NCBI RefSeq assembly: GCF_964340395.1
Contig: NC_135558.1
Location: 4,110,001-4,172,000, forward strand
Reading direction: 5' to 3'
DNA: 62,000 bases
Source: Glandiceps talaboti
Lineage: Eukaryota > Hemichordata > Enteropneusta > Spengelidae
Numbering within the stretch: position 1 is the stretch's first letter; each line of letters opens with the position of its first letter. The notes beneath the pieces are model-generated. The model was not told the DNA's origin and searched no databases. It saw only the letters and a list, made by a program, of their open reading frames with translations. The position numbers and the translations under genes were made by a program. Below, piece by piece: positions 50,901-62,000 of this stretch.

Positions 50901-51904
50901 TCCTCTTGTAAAATGGTACTGACCATTAAAAAACCTATCGTCACTCCAACCATATTGCCATTGACTTTGGTTAATGTGACCACTTAAAAATAGTTTGATT
51001 AAAAGAGTTTAGTAACATGTGAAGCAAGTTTGAAAATTAAACTAAGAAGGAAAATATTGAAATATACCTATGCATGGTCATCAACATAAGTTTATTACTG
51101 AAACGATTTAGAAATTGTTGTGAATATTTCAAATAAGGTATGTCTTAGCACTTGAAGTGGAGGATCAATTTGGAAAACAATCATTTAGAGTGAGTGTATT
51201 TTTTGTCACAAATACAACTAAAACATGGCATTTCATTTTCATGGCATGGGAGGACTCTAAGTAATCTTTGCCAAAGATTACTATAGGTTTAAGAATGGTC
51301 ATTTATATATTACAGGAAGTAAGACATACATGCATGCATACATAATGCATTCATGGGTTAAGATATAAAGTGTAGGGTGATGGCTTGGAGAGGAAAAGAG
51401 GACCCCCTCACACCTTGAGAAGATGGAAGGAGAGGAGGGGATTGAATTTTTTCCACCTCTCCTGTCAACTTTGACCACTTAAGCCAAATTTCACTGTTTC
51501 GGAAGAATACAAGAAGCGTCATCAGCAGGTCAGGGCGTTTTCCATGCCTCCCCTGCAATCAATGAACACGTGTTAACTCCTCCATGAAAAGCATGTTCCA
51601 TTGACTATTTTCATTCATTCTTTCTTTACTTCTTGAGTAAATGGCAGTTTAATTCACTCATTTCGAGGTCGTTGCAAAAGAGGCCTATAGTCTAATTTCA
51701 ATCTTACTGCATTGGACATCCCTTGAGGCAAATTTGTATGTAAAGCCAGTAATGTCTTTTTCATTTGTGTGGCTATATACAAGCAATAACAATCTCAGTG
51801 AGCTGTGTCTGCCATTGTACTGAATGGGTGGTTGGCTTGATTAATGACTTCATCGAACACGGTGTATGTCTTGGTATGTCATATATTTTTAGTGTTCAAT
51901 TCAC
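47987..51904. other. Intergenic stretch upstream of the TRAF-like gene
   Basis: Frames up to 147 codons (49375-49818) show no motifs. I looked for RING or zinc-finger Cys/His spacing upstream of the TRAF exons and did not see any. No repeats of note. Confidence 0.45.
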
Positions 51905-52880
51905 AAATATTATTATTATCTTTATTTTGCAACCAAACACAAAGAGGGGGTTGAAATCATACAATTTAAAATCGCAAAAACACAGGAAAACACTGACTAA
52001 AAGAGTACAGACAGCAAGGCTAAAATGTTTAAGAATGATTCCTAATGAAAGGTTACAAAGCTAAAGAAAGGTAAGACATAAAAATATACTGATTACTGTT
52101 AAAAAGGTCTATACAAGCTCAAAGACATTCTGTCAAGCCATCATTTGTAATTGTACAAAGCGTATAGTATGAAACTGTTTTTGAATCGTTCGGTTCTACA
52201 TCTGGGAATACTATATTTTTTTGAGTGACGGGTCTTCCTTGTTGAGGTTGGATTGATCAAGTAATTTAATTTGTCATTACTAATACATATTTTCCACAAA
52301 ATTGATTGGCATATTGTATCTCTCCTCAGCGTTAGAGTTTTGATATTGGTAGGGACACATTCCGGATATGTCTGAGGAAAAATAATCCGGAATGCTCTTT
52401 TTTGTACCATCTCAATTTGTTGTGCTTGATCACTTGTAAGTGCATTATGCCACAGTGGACAAGCGTATTCTACCACTGGTCGTATAATTGAGGTATAGTA
52501 CAGCAATAAGTGCTTAGTACTCAATCCTGATCTCTTGAGTAGAGTAAGAAAATACAACCGTTTAGATGCTTTACTGTATATATAATCAACATGATCTGAC
52601 CATGAAAGAGTATTATTTATCATTACCCCGAGAAGTTTCTGAACAGTGATTCTTTCGACGACTGTATCATTTATTTTGGTGAGGGGAATTTCTCGTTGGT
52701 CTTTCTTAAATGAGATTATCATGTCTTTTGTTTTGTCTGGATTTAATTTCATATTGTTTTCAATGGATGAATTAAACTACAACAATGTCAGACAATCAAT
52801 CAAAGTGCAATTTAATAGTATTCTAGAAGAGAGAGTTGTGAAATTGTTAAGCTCCAATGAACTATGCAAGTATTTCAAGT
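51905..52880 (-). mobile_element. 5'-truncated CR1/jockey-type LINE
   Basis: A 203-codon frame (52752-52141) encodes the C-terminal part of a non-LTR reverse transcriptase: MKLNPDKTKDMIISF, KLLGVMINNTLSWSDHVDY, RPVVEYACPLWH and QKRAFRIIF. Weak RT similarity extends to about 52880 past a stop codon. Downstream lies a 3' untranslated region of about 230 bp ending in TTGCAAAATAAAGATAATAA and an (ATA)n tail at about 51906-51922, typical of CR1-like elements. The last frame is intact but the element lacks its endonuclease and catalytic RT core. Confidence 0.88.
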
Positions 52881-54517
52881 CAGCATAGTCTTTCAGTTCA
52901 TTGATCAGATACAGTGAATATGCTTTGAAATACATGAAATATGCACCATGTGTTGAACATAGACAACTTTTAGTCTGAGTTTTGGCTTTGATCAAATCTA
53001 GCCTACCTTCCAGTTCATCATCAGCATTTACCAAATATAGCATATATTTTTACATATTATAAGACAATCACTACCTGATCAAATGAAATCCTACAATGAT
53101 AACTGAAATCATAATTACATGAAACACAATGAAGGGACAATTAAATCATAACATCACTGTATAGGAATTAATAGAATAACAAAAGAAGTAATAAATCTGT
53201 ACGCATTTCAATAAGTACTATATTATATTGCTTGTTTTCAGAGAAATTAAAACATTATACATTTGTAGGTTGTGTTTATATACCATGTTTTCACTGATTA
53301 CAGAAGACAAAGAAAACAGAAAGTTTATCGTTGGAATGCAAATAACAGTGCCTATAGAGTTTATCCATTTTTAAACGAGTTAAACTTACATAGGTGACAA
53401 ATAGCCTTGTAATAGTATCAATGAAGAAAACACCTGGGACTGAATATGTCCCGTTCTTTTCAAAGTATTGGCAAAATACTTAAGAAAATGTTTGAATTAT
53501 AGGTTGCAATTCTTATGTCGACTGAACTTATATTATGTTCAGTAGTGCTATAGACTTGGTGAAATGTGTATGTGTTATGTGTGTATGTGTACATGCATAA
53601 ATGACAAAGTAAAAAAAAAAAAAAGCTGGGCCGATAGATTTGGCATTATATGACTTAAGGTGTCCAGTTGGGAAATTATTCAAATCAAAAGATTCTCACC
53701 ATAGATAAGAGATTTGGCTAAAAACATTACCGGACCATGCAGAATAGTCACAATTCTAGTGAAGTTCTTGGAGTGTCTAGATGTAGAAATCTTCAAGACA
53801 TAATGACCACGTTCTTAAAATGTATATAAGTTATGATAAATGACTTTTGGTTGAAAATTTGAAATCGAAAACAAGACAGTTTGCAAGAGAGTTTGTTGTT
53901 AAATTCGGTGGGTGTCTTTAGGGATGTAAAGATAAAGGAACTCTTCATGACATGTATGTTGACCTATTCTTAATATGCAAAGTTTGTCCATATATGTAAT
54001 TGCAGTCATAAATCATAAACCAAGACACTACAGGGGAGATTTTTTTATATTCTCAGCTGTCTCAATGAGATGGCAAGCCCATCCTATCTATGACATATAA
54101 ATGGGATAAATGTGCCATCTAAGCATACTGAAATCCATAGGTTTATAGTATTAAACAGGCAAACATTTGAACTTCAGTTTCCTTTTCCACCCATATTCAG
54201 TTGATACAACAATCTAGGAACAATTCATATGAATAGGTTTTTTCAAATCATCTTTTCTCATCTTGTTACACCATAGACATGGAGAGGAAGCTTATACAAA
54301 TTGCAGTTTCCTCTGAGTATTGTTCGTCACTAGTACGTTTCCTACATAAAAACTTTAACTAACTACATTTTATCTATATGTAAGTAGTATTTATATCCCG
54401 GACTTCAGTTGCATGGTTTAGAATTTGTGTAATCATGTTTTCTTGTAAGATTGTTCAGTAATACTATTTGGTTGCTGCCTTGTCTCAACCATGTCTGCAG
54501 CTGAACAAGAGAAAATA
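52881..54517. other. Non-coding stretch
   Basis: AT-rich, no gene recognised. An A run occurs near 53611-53624. Confidence 0.5.
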
Positions 54518-54745
54518 CTACACATTTACAAACAAGCAAAAGACCATGCAATTAATTAATTTAGACACCTTGACCTCTGAATGCATTATGTGCTTGAAGT
54601 CCACAAAAAAACCCGGACTCAGCATGAAACCCTGCCTAAAACCAATATTATAACTGAAATGATCAGACATATTGTCCACAATTCTTACACAACACTTGAC
54701 ATCAACATGATTACTTTCAATACAATATAACGTTTTGTCACCCAT
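54518..54745 (-). mobile_element. Reverse transcriptase relic
   Basis: Translation reads NHVDVKCCVRIVDNMSDHF and IGFRQGFMLSPGFF, matching the GxRQGxxLSPxLF block of non-LTR reverse transcriptases just before the YADD motif. Only this short part survives. Confidence 0.6.
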
Positions 54746-55072
54746 CCAACCAGCACTTGGTACTGTCTTGCTTGACCTACATTGTCAAACCTCGAAAATC
54801 TGGAACTAAACGATAGAAATTGTTATCTTTCTGTTAGATATTTTGAATTAAGGCACTAGGAATGAACATATTATTGACTGCCTGGCTTGATTCTTTGGAA
54901 TTGTTATGGTTGCTTTCTCGATCTATTTCAACGTTTAAATCAAACCAGTTCTGTGTAGAGTATTCCTTTAGTTTCGAGGATTTTCACTGATTTGTAATAA
55001 TTTTGATAATGGGATAGCCTTAAAAGTATTGACTGCTGTCCAATCCCTGTTCTACACTTAAAGTATAGGCCA

Positions 55073-55640
55073 TTAAGCCATTTTCTTCCGTTTCCTTGGT
55101 GGCGAACTATCCGGACTGTCGTTACTGACATCTTTCGTAGCACCATCCATTTTAACATGGTCATTAACCGGGGTGTCACCAAGAACCATTGCTTCGATGT
55201 TTTCATTGTATCCTGGCTGTAACACACCATCACTTGGTTGTGAAAAGTCCTGTAACATGACAAATGAACAAATATACTAAAGCCTCTGAAACATTTATGA
55301 GGGGAGGATATAACTGAAATATGTATAGTAGCACCTTCGAAAATATGATGCTGGTAATTATAGTTTAAATTGTATCATAATTACTGCTTAGATCTGCTTA
55401 ATTGATGGCCTGGAGTATTTACACAACATACATAGGAGGAAAAGCCACATATAATTTTTGGAACATTGGAATCTTAACACTGTCTTCATATTCCATGCAG
55501 CATATATTTTTAATCTTTAAAATTAAGTTACTTACACTTGATGCAAGATTTTTAGATTCTCGACATCTTGTGTAAGAACTGAAGTTGTACTCGTCATCAT
55601 TGTTTCCATCGTCTTTCTGGTCTGTCGAATATGAACTCAT
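55073..55640 (-). CDS. Small acidic protein with C-terminal basic cluster, 93 aa, unrecognised
   Basis: Coding exons 55640-55536 and 55249-55073, joined in phase 0 by a GTAAGT donor and a TTACAG acceptor. The start codon lies in GACATGAG. Two untranslated exons can be placed upstream: 55683-55641 (acceptor TTTATTTCAG) and one ending at the donor CCCG|GTGAGT at 55995. The protein is Ser/Asp/Asn rich and ends SPPRKRKKMA, a candidate nuclear localisation signal. No domain is recognised. The gene has consistent splice signals and a housekeeping-type promoter, so it is probably real. A longer isoform is possible. Confidence 0.6.
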
Positions 55641-56034
55641 GTCGGTGGTCTTTCAAAATCATCCAGCACCAAATATCGCACTCCTGAAATAAATTGAATA
55701 TACATAATACATAATGCCTTTCATGTGTGGCATTCTTTGCTGTGTAAATTTTATAATCGAAAAGTAGTAATAATGCAATTGGTCAGGCTAAGATTAAACA
55801 ACACTTGACACTTGACCCCTCTTACCAGAACCAAACGATACCATTGACAATGGCTGGTTCGTGATATCCATACCGTATTTCAAGAAATCTGCGTATTTCA
55901 ACTGTCATAATTTGGTGGTTTATGTACTAATGTTAGGTAATTCTGTGATATCCGTCAAACATGATAAATCTGAGCATTTGCAATAAAAACTCACCGGGAT
56001 ATAAAATATTCTTTACAATTCTGTTCACTGTAAA

Positions 56035-56075
56035 ATTCTGATAAAATGGCGTCAGCAATCTGCGCATGTGTATAT
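56035..56075 (-). promoter_or_regulatory. TATA-less promoter with YY1- and NRF1-like sites
   Basis: On the minus strand CACATGCGCAG (NRF1 half-site type) is followed by GCCATTTTAT (YY1 type), just upstream of the noncoding first exon that ends at 55995. This pairing is common at housekeeping-gene starts. A divergent plus-strand transcript is possible but no coding exon was found. Confidence 0.45.
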
Positions 56076-57118
56076 TAGTCGTAGTCGACAATCTTATCAG
56101 CTGTTCGACCTATGACCCACATTTATTAGTGATTTTATCTTTGTATAATATTGGCTATCAATTTCCGAGTAGAAAGTAAAGGAATAAAATAAATATACAG
56201 CCTGCAATACTAAGTTCATTCGTCTAAAACCTTTGGAATCATCAAATTTGTCTCCCTGGGGCGTTTTCTACTATATAGTATATATCCAATTGAATGGTCT
56301 GTGACATGAAATAGTTCACACTGTCATGGTAATTCTGTGGTTGTTTTTGCCAATACATATTTTGTTAAAGAGTACACTGAGAAGGGAGAGGAGGTCTTTG
56401 TATGGTTAAGTGCATAAAACTACTGCTTGTTAACAAAACATGAATCAAATGTTAACCTAAATAACAGTTTAATTGATCATGGCATTTCATGAACCTGTAA
56501 TTGGCGCATTTGTTGACAAGTTGGAATATTATATTACCATCACGTTGGTGGGCAAAACATTTAAAAGAAAACAACAAACAAGCTAACGTACACTGTCTAT
56601 GTAGCAGCCGGGTGTTCCTTACACCACAATAAAACTGAAAGGACGATTTGATTTTAGAGTGAAAGAATTAACTTGTATATCAAGTGCCAATACATTGGAG
56701 TGACCTGGCTGAAATCCTTCATTGTGATAAACACATCACCTCAGTCTCAGCTAAAACGAACAAAGTATATACCTTTCTCTACCATAAAATTAGCGGCTGT
56801 CCTATCACTGTCCACACCTGTTGTTACAAAGGACTTGTACGTCCAACTATGTGATATGCCTGACCAGTTTGGGATCCACATCAACAGAACCTATCAAGCA
56901 AACTTGAAATAGCTCAACACAGAGAATTTACCAGGACTTCAGTCACACAAGTAGCGCCACAGACCTTGTTATGAAACAGAACTTACTAACACTAAAACCT
57001 CATAATAATTTCAAAGCCATCATTTGATGTACTAGATCAGGAATAAATCCATCGATATTATGCCAAGAACAGGAATCATCCAGGAAAACAAACCAGTAAC
57101 AAGAGGACATCCCAATAC
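56076..57118. other. Non-coding or unrecognised stretch
   Basis: A plus-strand frame of 79 codons (56673-56912) has no recognised motif. No gene is supported. Confidence 0.45.
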
Positions 57119-57251
<133 letters not shown>

Positions 57252-57857
57252 CAGTTTTTTTCCATTGTCTTTGTTTGTGCATGTCCTTTCCACCTCCTGC
57301 CCACCTGCCTACCTGTTGTGTCAGTGTTCATTATAAGTTTAAGATTTAACCACTCTTTCACTTTCTATCTGTCACCCTTATTACAGTGACATAATCTATG
57401 TGACTGGAACCAAATAACCATACTAATTAAGAATAACTTATAGTTGATATGATTATTTAAAAAACAATTACATTTACGTACAGATTGAAATGATTATTTT
57501 GTTTATTTCAGGGGTGGTCCCCATCAGTTAATGTATTTTCTTCATACGTTATCAATAATAGTGTTGCACTAAAGAGTACTATCATTCCAGATTACATTTC
57601 TTCCTCACTCGCATATATGCTAATATACTTTCTTATTATGTTCTCTTCCAGGTGATATAAGGCATTACATTATCTCCTGGACCTGTCATAATTTTGGAAC
57701 CATAAACTCTTCTGGAAACAATGAGAACCATCTATGGGATTGCCATTTTTATCATCAAATATGGGATTATTGAAATTTTACAATTGTACAGTGGATTTCT
57801 TGAACATATCTACACTAAAAGAGGAATGAAATAAAATTATGAAAACAAAACAATAAA
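57252..57857. other. Non-coding stretch between microsatellites
   Basis: Unique-looking sequence with no gene recognised. ATGAAATAAAATT near 57827 could be a polyadenylation signal, but no upstream gene is known. Confidence 0.45.
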
Positions 57858-58836
57858 TGTGTTTGTTTGTTTGTTTGTTTGTTTGTTTGTTTGTTTGTTT
57901 GTTTGTTTGTTTGTTTGTTTGTTTGTGTGTGTGTATGTATGTATGTATGTATGTATGTATGTATGTATGTATCTATGTATGATGTATGTGTGTATGTATG
58001 TATGTATGTATGTATGTATGTATGTATGTATGTATGTATATATGTATGTATGTGTGTATGTGTGTATGTATGTATGTATGTATGTATGTATGTATGTATG
58101 TATGTATGTGTGTGTGTGTGTGTGTATGTATGCATGCATGCATGCATGCATGTATGTATGTATGTATGTATGTATGTATGTATTTATGTATGTATGTATG
58201 TATGTATGTATGTATGTATGTATGATGTATGTGTGTATGCATGTATGTATGTATGTATGTATGTATGTATGTATGTATGTATGTATGATGTATGTGTGTG
58301 TATGTATGTATGTATGTATGTATGTGTGTATGTATGTATGTATGTATGTATGTATGTATGTATGTATGTGTGTGTATGTGTGTATGTATGTATGTATGTA
58401 TGTATGTATGTATGTATGTATGTATGTATGTGTGTGTATGTATGTATGTATGTATGTATGTATGTATGTGTGTGTGTATGTATGTATGTATGTATGTATG
58501 TGTGTGTATGCATGCATGCATGCATGCATGCATGCATGTATGTATGTATGTATGTATGTATGTATGTATGAATGTATGTATGTATGTATGTATGTATGTA
58601 TGTATGTATGTATGTATGTATGTATGTATGTATGTATGTATGTATGTATGTACGTACGTACGTACGTACGTACGTACGTACGTACGTACGTACGTACGTA
58701 CGTATGTATGTATGTATGAATGTATGTATGTATGTATGTATGTATGTATGTATGTATGTATGTATGTATGTATGTATGTATGTATGTATGTATGTATGTA
58801 TGTATGTATGTATGTATGTATGTGTGTGTGTATGTA
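57858..58836. repeat. About 1-kb tetranucleotide array: GTTT, GTAT with TGCA and TACG blocks
   Basis: GTTT repeats (57858-57924), then nearly 900 bp of GTAT. It contains regular TGTG interruptions, two ATGC blocks (58128-58152 and 58507-58538) and a CGTA block (58651-58703). The 150- to 336-codon frames on both strands are repeat translations. Confidence 0.97.
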
Positions 58837-59165
58837 TTCATATTCATTTTGTTGATGCATTCTTTGTTTAAAAAAGAACACTGCCAATATAAAGAAACAT
58901 AAATACAGGATTAAACTTCACATGTTACAAACAACCAACAAAAAAGAACATTACTTACAGCTGAAAGTAACAAAATAAAATCTTTGTCCATATTTTACAT
59001 TTTATGTAGTCGAGGGGGTGTAATTTGTTGCCAGCTGTATTGCAGCCGCACTGTTATTCATAATTGAATTAAATTTTCTACTTTCGGCCATACTTGGTGC
59101 ATTTGTAAATGTCTTCCTTTCTCAATCATGAGATTATAATTGCTTATTCTTTATTTACATATAAA
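58837..59165. other. Short non-coding gap
   Basis: No feature recognised between the tetranucleotide array and the LINE relic. Confidence 0.45.
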
Positions 59166-59169
59166 CTTT

Positions 59170-59940
59170 CTATATTCAGGATTCATAGTATCTTTATTTT
59201 TACATTTTAAATTCGGTTTTAAATTTACAATATGTGCGCAGCTTATTGTTCCCTCTGTTAGAAGGCCTATCTGCTCTCACTTCTTGTTTCCACTTCCATA
59301 TATATTCTGAATCACATTTATCCATTAATTTATGTAAAATTTGTGGAGAATTATTATTCCAAAAGTTTTTGAAGTTTTCAATCCCACTTATCTTTTGAAT
59401 ATTGGCTGCCCAAGTTGTTCTATCATCTGTGTTATACATTACAGCCTCGCGTACAAGACTGTCTTCTTTTTTAGTGCAGACCCTTTTCCAGTACTTTATG
59501 ATCATCTTATTGATAAAATCCTAAATACTTGTAATGAGAAAATAATCACTTTTGTTTTGTCAGTATTGACTTCGAGATACCATTGATTGCATTATGATGA
59601 CAGTTTATCAAAACAGTTCTGGAGGCCTTCTGCTGTTTCTGACAAAAGAACTAGGTCATCCGCATACATTAAACAGTTAAGACTTGACCTAATTTCACAG
59701 GTGTACAGTGTTCATCAAAAATATCTGGTAGGTCATTTACAACTATATTAAAGAGTATAGGGCTCATATTACATCTTTGTCTGACACCTCTACATGATTT
59801 AAATTGTCTTGTAAGAGCATCATTTAATTTCAGTGTTTTACATCATTATACATATCTTTAACGAGGTGATAACACTTACCATTAATATTATTATTGAATA
59901 ATTTATAATAGAGTTCTTTCCGCCAAACACTATCAAAAGC
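59170..59940 (-). mobile_element. Decayed LINE with reverse transcriptase core
   Basis: Reading from 59940 downwards, frames carry AFDSVWRKELYYKLF (RT motif A region), GVRQRCNMSPILFN, then MYADDLVLLSETAEGLQNCF (catalytic YADD region) and LEVNTDKTKVIIF. The C-terminal region follows at 59505-59200 (TTWAANIQKISG ... NKLRTYCKFKTEF). Several frameshifts and stops make it inactive. The 5' side is cut exactly at motif A by the TA/ribozyme unit. Confidence 0.85.
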
Positions 59941-59963
59941 TATATATATATACATATATATAT
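59941..59963. repeat. Short (TA)n tract
   Basis: Alternating TA with one C, at the boundary between the LINE relic and the inverted ribozyme unit. Confidence 0.9.
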
Positions 59964-59964
59964 A

Positions 59965-60093
59965 ACTCGGTGAGTATCAATCTGCTAAGACAGTGCTCTA
60001 TACCGCAGTGGCAGAGCGTAATAGTTTTGGTAGTACTGGAACTCTTTCTTGGGTGTAACTCGGAGTTTCACGCATATTGCGATCATCAGACAC
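59965..60093 (-). mobile_element. Ribozyme-bearing repeat unit, inverted full copy 3
   Basis: Almost identical to 14983-15111, including the ACCGCAGTGGCAGAGCGTAA segment and the hammerhead at its 5' end. Confidence 0.75.
60053..60093 (-). ncRNA. Hammerhead ribozyme, type I (copy 3, minus strand)
   Basis: Same 41-base motif as 15071-15111, with stem I GTGT/ACAC, CTGATGA, GAAA and stem III ACT-CCG-AGT. Confidence 0.85.
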
Positions 60094-60097
60094 ATCA

Positions 60098-60138
60098 GTG
60101 TCTGATGATCGCAATATGCGTGAAACTCCGAGTTACAC
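60098..60138 (+). ncRNA. Hammerhead ribozyme, type I (copy 3, plus strand)
   Basis: Mirror copy of 60053-60093, separated by four bases (ATCA). The unit is truncated at about 60159, where a TA tract starts. Confidence 0.85.
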
Positions 60139-60156
60139 CCAAGAAAGAGTTCCAGT

Positions 60157-60159
<3 letters not shown>

Positions 60160-60253
<94 letters not shown>

Positions 60254-60262
60254 CATAGATAC

Positions 60263-60345
<83 letters not shown>
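60160..60345. repeat. (AT)n then (GATA)n microsatellite
   Basis: About 47 bp of AT followed by about 140 bp of GATA with two CATA interruptions. Confidence 0.95.
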
Positions 60346-60347
<2 letters not shown>

Positions 60348-62000
60348 ATATTAGTAGCAGAGCATAATGGACTTCTTCCGAACGATGTCTCAGTCATTCG
60401 GACGAAAGCTACATAGTCGCTTCAAATACTAGATTCCAAAAAGGTATCATCACTAATACTATATATATTGTCATTTACATGGTTCAAGTTATGTAATTTA
60501 CATGTTCTTCATTCTTTTTTGAGTTTTTGCAGCCTTAATACGTATACAACCATAGAGGGCGTCTGGCGGTGTAACTTTAACTGCCATTGATCCTAACTGA
60601 TATTTGCTCACGGAATGTTCATTTTGATCAACTAGGGATATCAACAGAATTGTCAGATATTATGGACAACGCCACTGAATTTGGTTGAATCTTTGTTTAA
60701 TATATTAGTGCAAGTTATTATTAAAGGTTGAAGCTTGTCCGCAGAGTTTGAAACGTGAAAAGCAATATCAAATTTGAGACTCGAGTCATTAGGAAATTTT
60801 TAAAATTAATTTAAGAAATTTCTCGTAAGTAGTGGCCAAGTCCTGAAGACAATAATTTCTTTAAAAAAAACAATCAAAATGTTAAATATCACCACAGAAA
60901 TGTCATAGCAACGTCAATGTAAACAAGCAAATAAACATTAAAGAGACGAACGAATACTGAGACCCATACACATATACATGTGTATCACTTGAGTCTAATC
61001 TAGCGAATGAATGCACTTGTTGCATTTCATACAACGGTTGTAATTACGTCACTTCCTTACTTTACTTAGTAACAACCACTAGTCCACACATACAGGACAA
61101 GATTAACGTTTACTTTGTGATATTCAGATGGTGAAATATCCCGGATGACGACTTCATTGGCATTTACTAATTACATACTTCGAGTAGGGTAATTGATGGG
61201 CGCATGAATTAGCCAACCATGTCAACTGGGGTCAAATTACACATGATTAGTCTAATGAAAAAAAACCCTAAAACCCAACAACTTCAAATTTGTCATGTTT
61301 TATACAATCGAATGATATGGCAGTCATATAACGGGATGAAATGACGGGGTTTTGAAAATCTGTTTGTCTGATCTATTTTGGGTTTATATTTTCTTACACT
61401 TTTTTTTTAAAATATTTTGCTGATAAAAATGCAACATTTCAAAAACCTTGGATAACAATTACTGTTTTGCAGTATTTTCATTTGGAAATTGTAAGTTTTG
61501 AAAGAGATAATCAAAACTTGAAGATTATGATGTAAACGTTATCACATTTGCTAAGACAATAACATCCCAAAATAGAACGGAAGGCGTTTTTACATGTTTT
61601 GAATATCTAATTTATCGTTACACGTTATTTCACGTTCGGCCTTGTTTATGTGTCATTTAATATGGTATCCAAAATACCAATGTATGCGTCAAATTGATTA
61701 TTATTCTACAAGTTTAGGTTTCAAGTTCAACAAAACACATTCGTATATTGGTCACTATTTGGATGATTCAAGCTCTGTTTTCCAATTGCTATGGTAACAA
61801 GTGTCTACGTCATGACTTCACACATTCAATTCAACTACCTGTAAAGGTGTTCTCCCCTTAATGGTATAGTCCGCTACATACATACATACATGCTTGTGGA
61901 AAGTATATATTATATGGTTCTATTCATAACTGTTACATTGAATAATTCTTCGTATAAAATGTTACCATCATTTGCCAAGGACACTTATCAACGGTAGGTA
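60346..62000. other. Right-end stretch without recognised features
   Basis: AT-rich sequence with no long frame, RNA motif or repeat recognised, other than a few CATA units near 61880. Confidence 0.5.

Noticed and set aside
57815-58887. Open frames up to 336 codons (IHTYIHTY or CMYVCMYV repeats) on both strands
   Set aside because: They are translations of the GTAT tetranucleotide array, open in nearly all frames because the repeat lacks stop codons.

Overview
This window is nuclear DNA from an invertebrate animal, most likely an invertebrate deuterostome (cephalochordate, hemichordate or echinoderm). The evidence is spliced genes with GT-AG introns, an alpha-2,8-sialyltransferase (ST8Sia) gene, a TRAF-domain gene, a rhodopsin-family GPCR, a Penelope-like retroelement, several LINE relics and very abundant microsatellites. 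The species cannot be named from sequence alone.

Layout. 1-541 is a 24-bp satellite array, followed by a SINE, a tRNA-like element and a first hammerhead-ribozyme unit (2.7 kb). 5.1-14.0 kb, minus strand, holds the main gene: a complete four-exon type I polyketide synthase of about 2434 aa with the order KS-AT-DH-cMT-(KR structural part)-ER-KR-ACP and no thioesterase. 14.9-20.7 kb is a transposon graveyard. It contains two head-to-head hammerhead ribozymes between TA tracts, a Penelope-like element split by a 522-bp foldback element, a giant inverted plus tandem repeat of a 744-bp unit, and a second Penelope fragment. 23.8-24.8 kb has an intronless GPCR gene broken by one in-frame stop. 26.2-27.0 kb is a 35-bp minisatellite. 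29.9-36.0 kb, minus strand, is a seven-exon ST8Sia sialyltransferase of 380 aa with a TATA box. 36.4-38.5 kb is a 2.1-kb terminal-inverted-repeat (hAT-like) element with a perfect 8-bp target duplication. 38.5-46 kb has no gene I can recognise. 46.1-48.0 kb, minus strand, is a TRAF-like gene with coiled coil and MATH domain but no visible RING. 51.9-54.7 kb holds LINE remnants. 55.1-56.1 kb, minus strand, is a small nuclear-looking protein gene behind an NRF1/YY1-like promoter. 57-60.4 kb holds very long tetranucleotide arrays, a LINE relic and a third ribozyme unit.

The genes do not form a pathway: PKS, GPCR, sialyltransferase and TRAF are independent animal genes with large introns and repeats between them. 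The two most interesting items are the animal polyketide synthase and the family of TA-embedded hammerhead-ribozyme units. One copy of the ribozyme shows a compensatory base-pair change, and two other copies are near-perfect ribozyme palindromes. Exon structures were worked out by hand from splice signals, reading phase and family motifs, without database searches.
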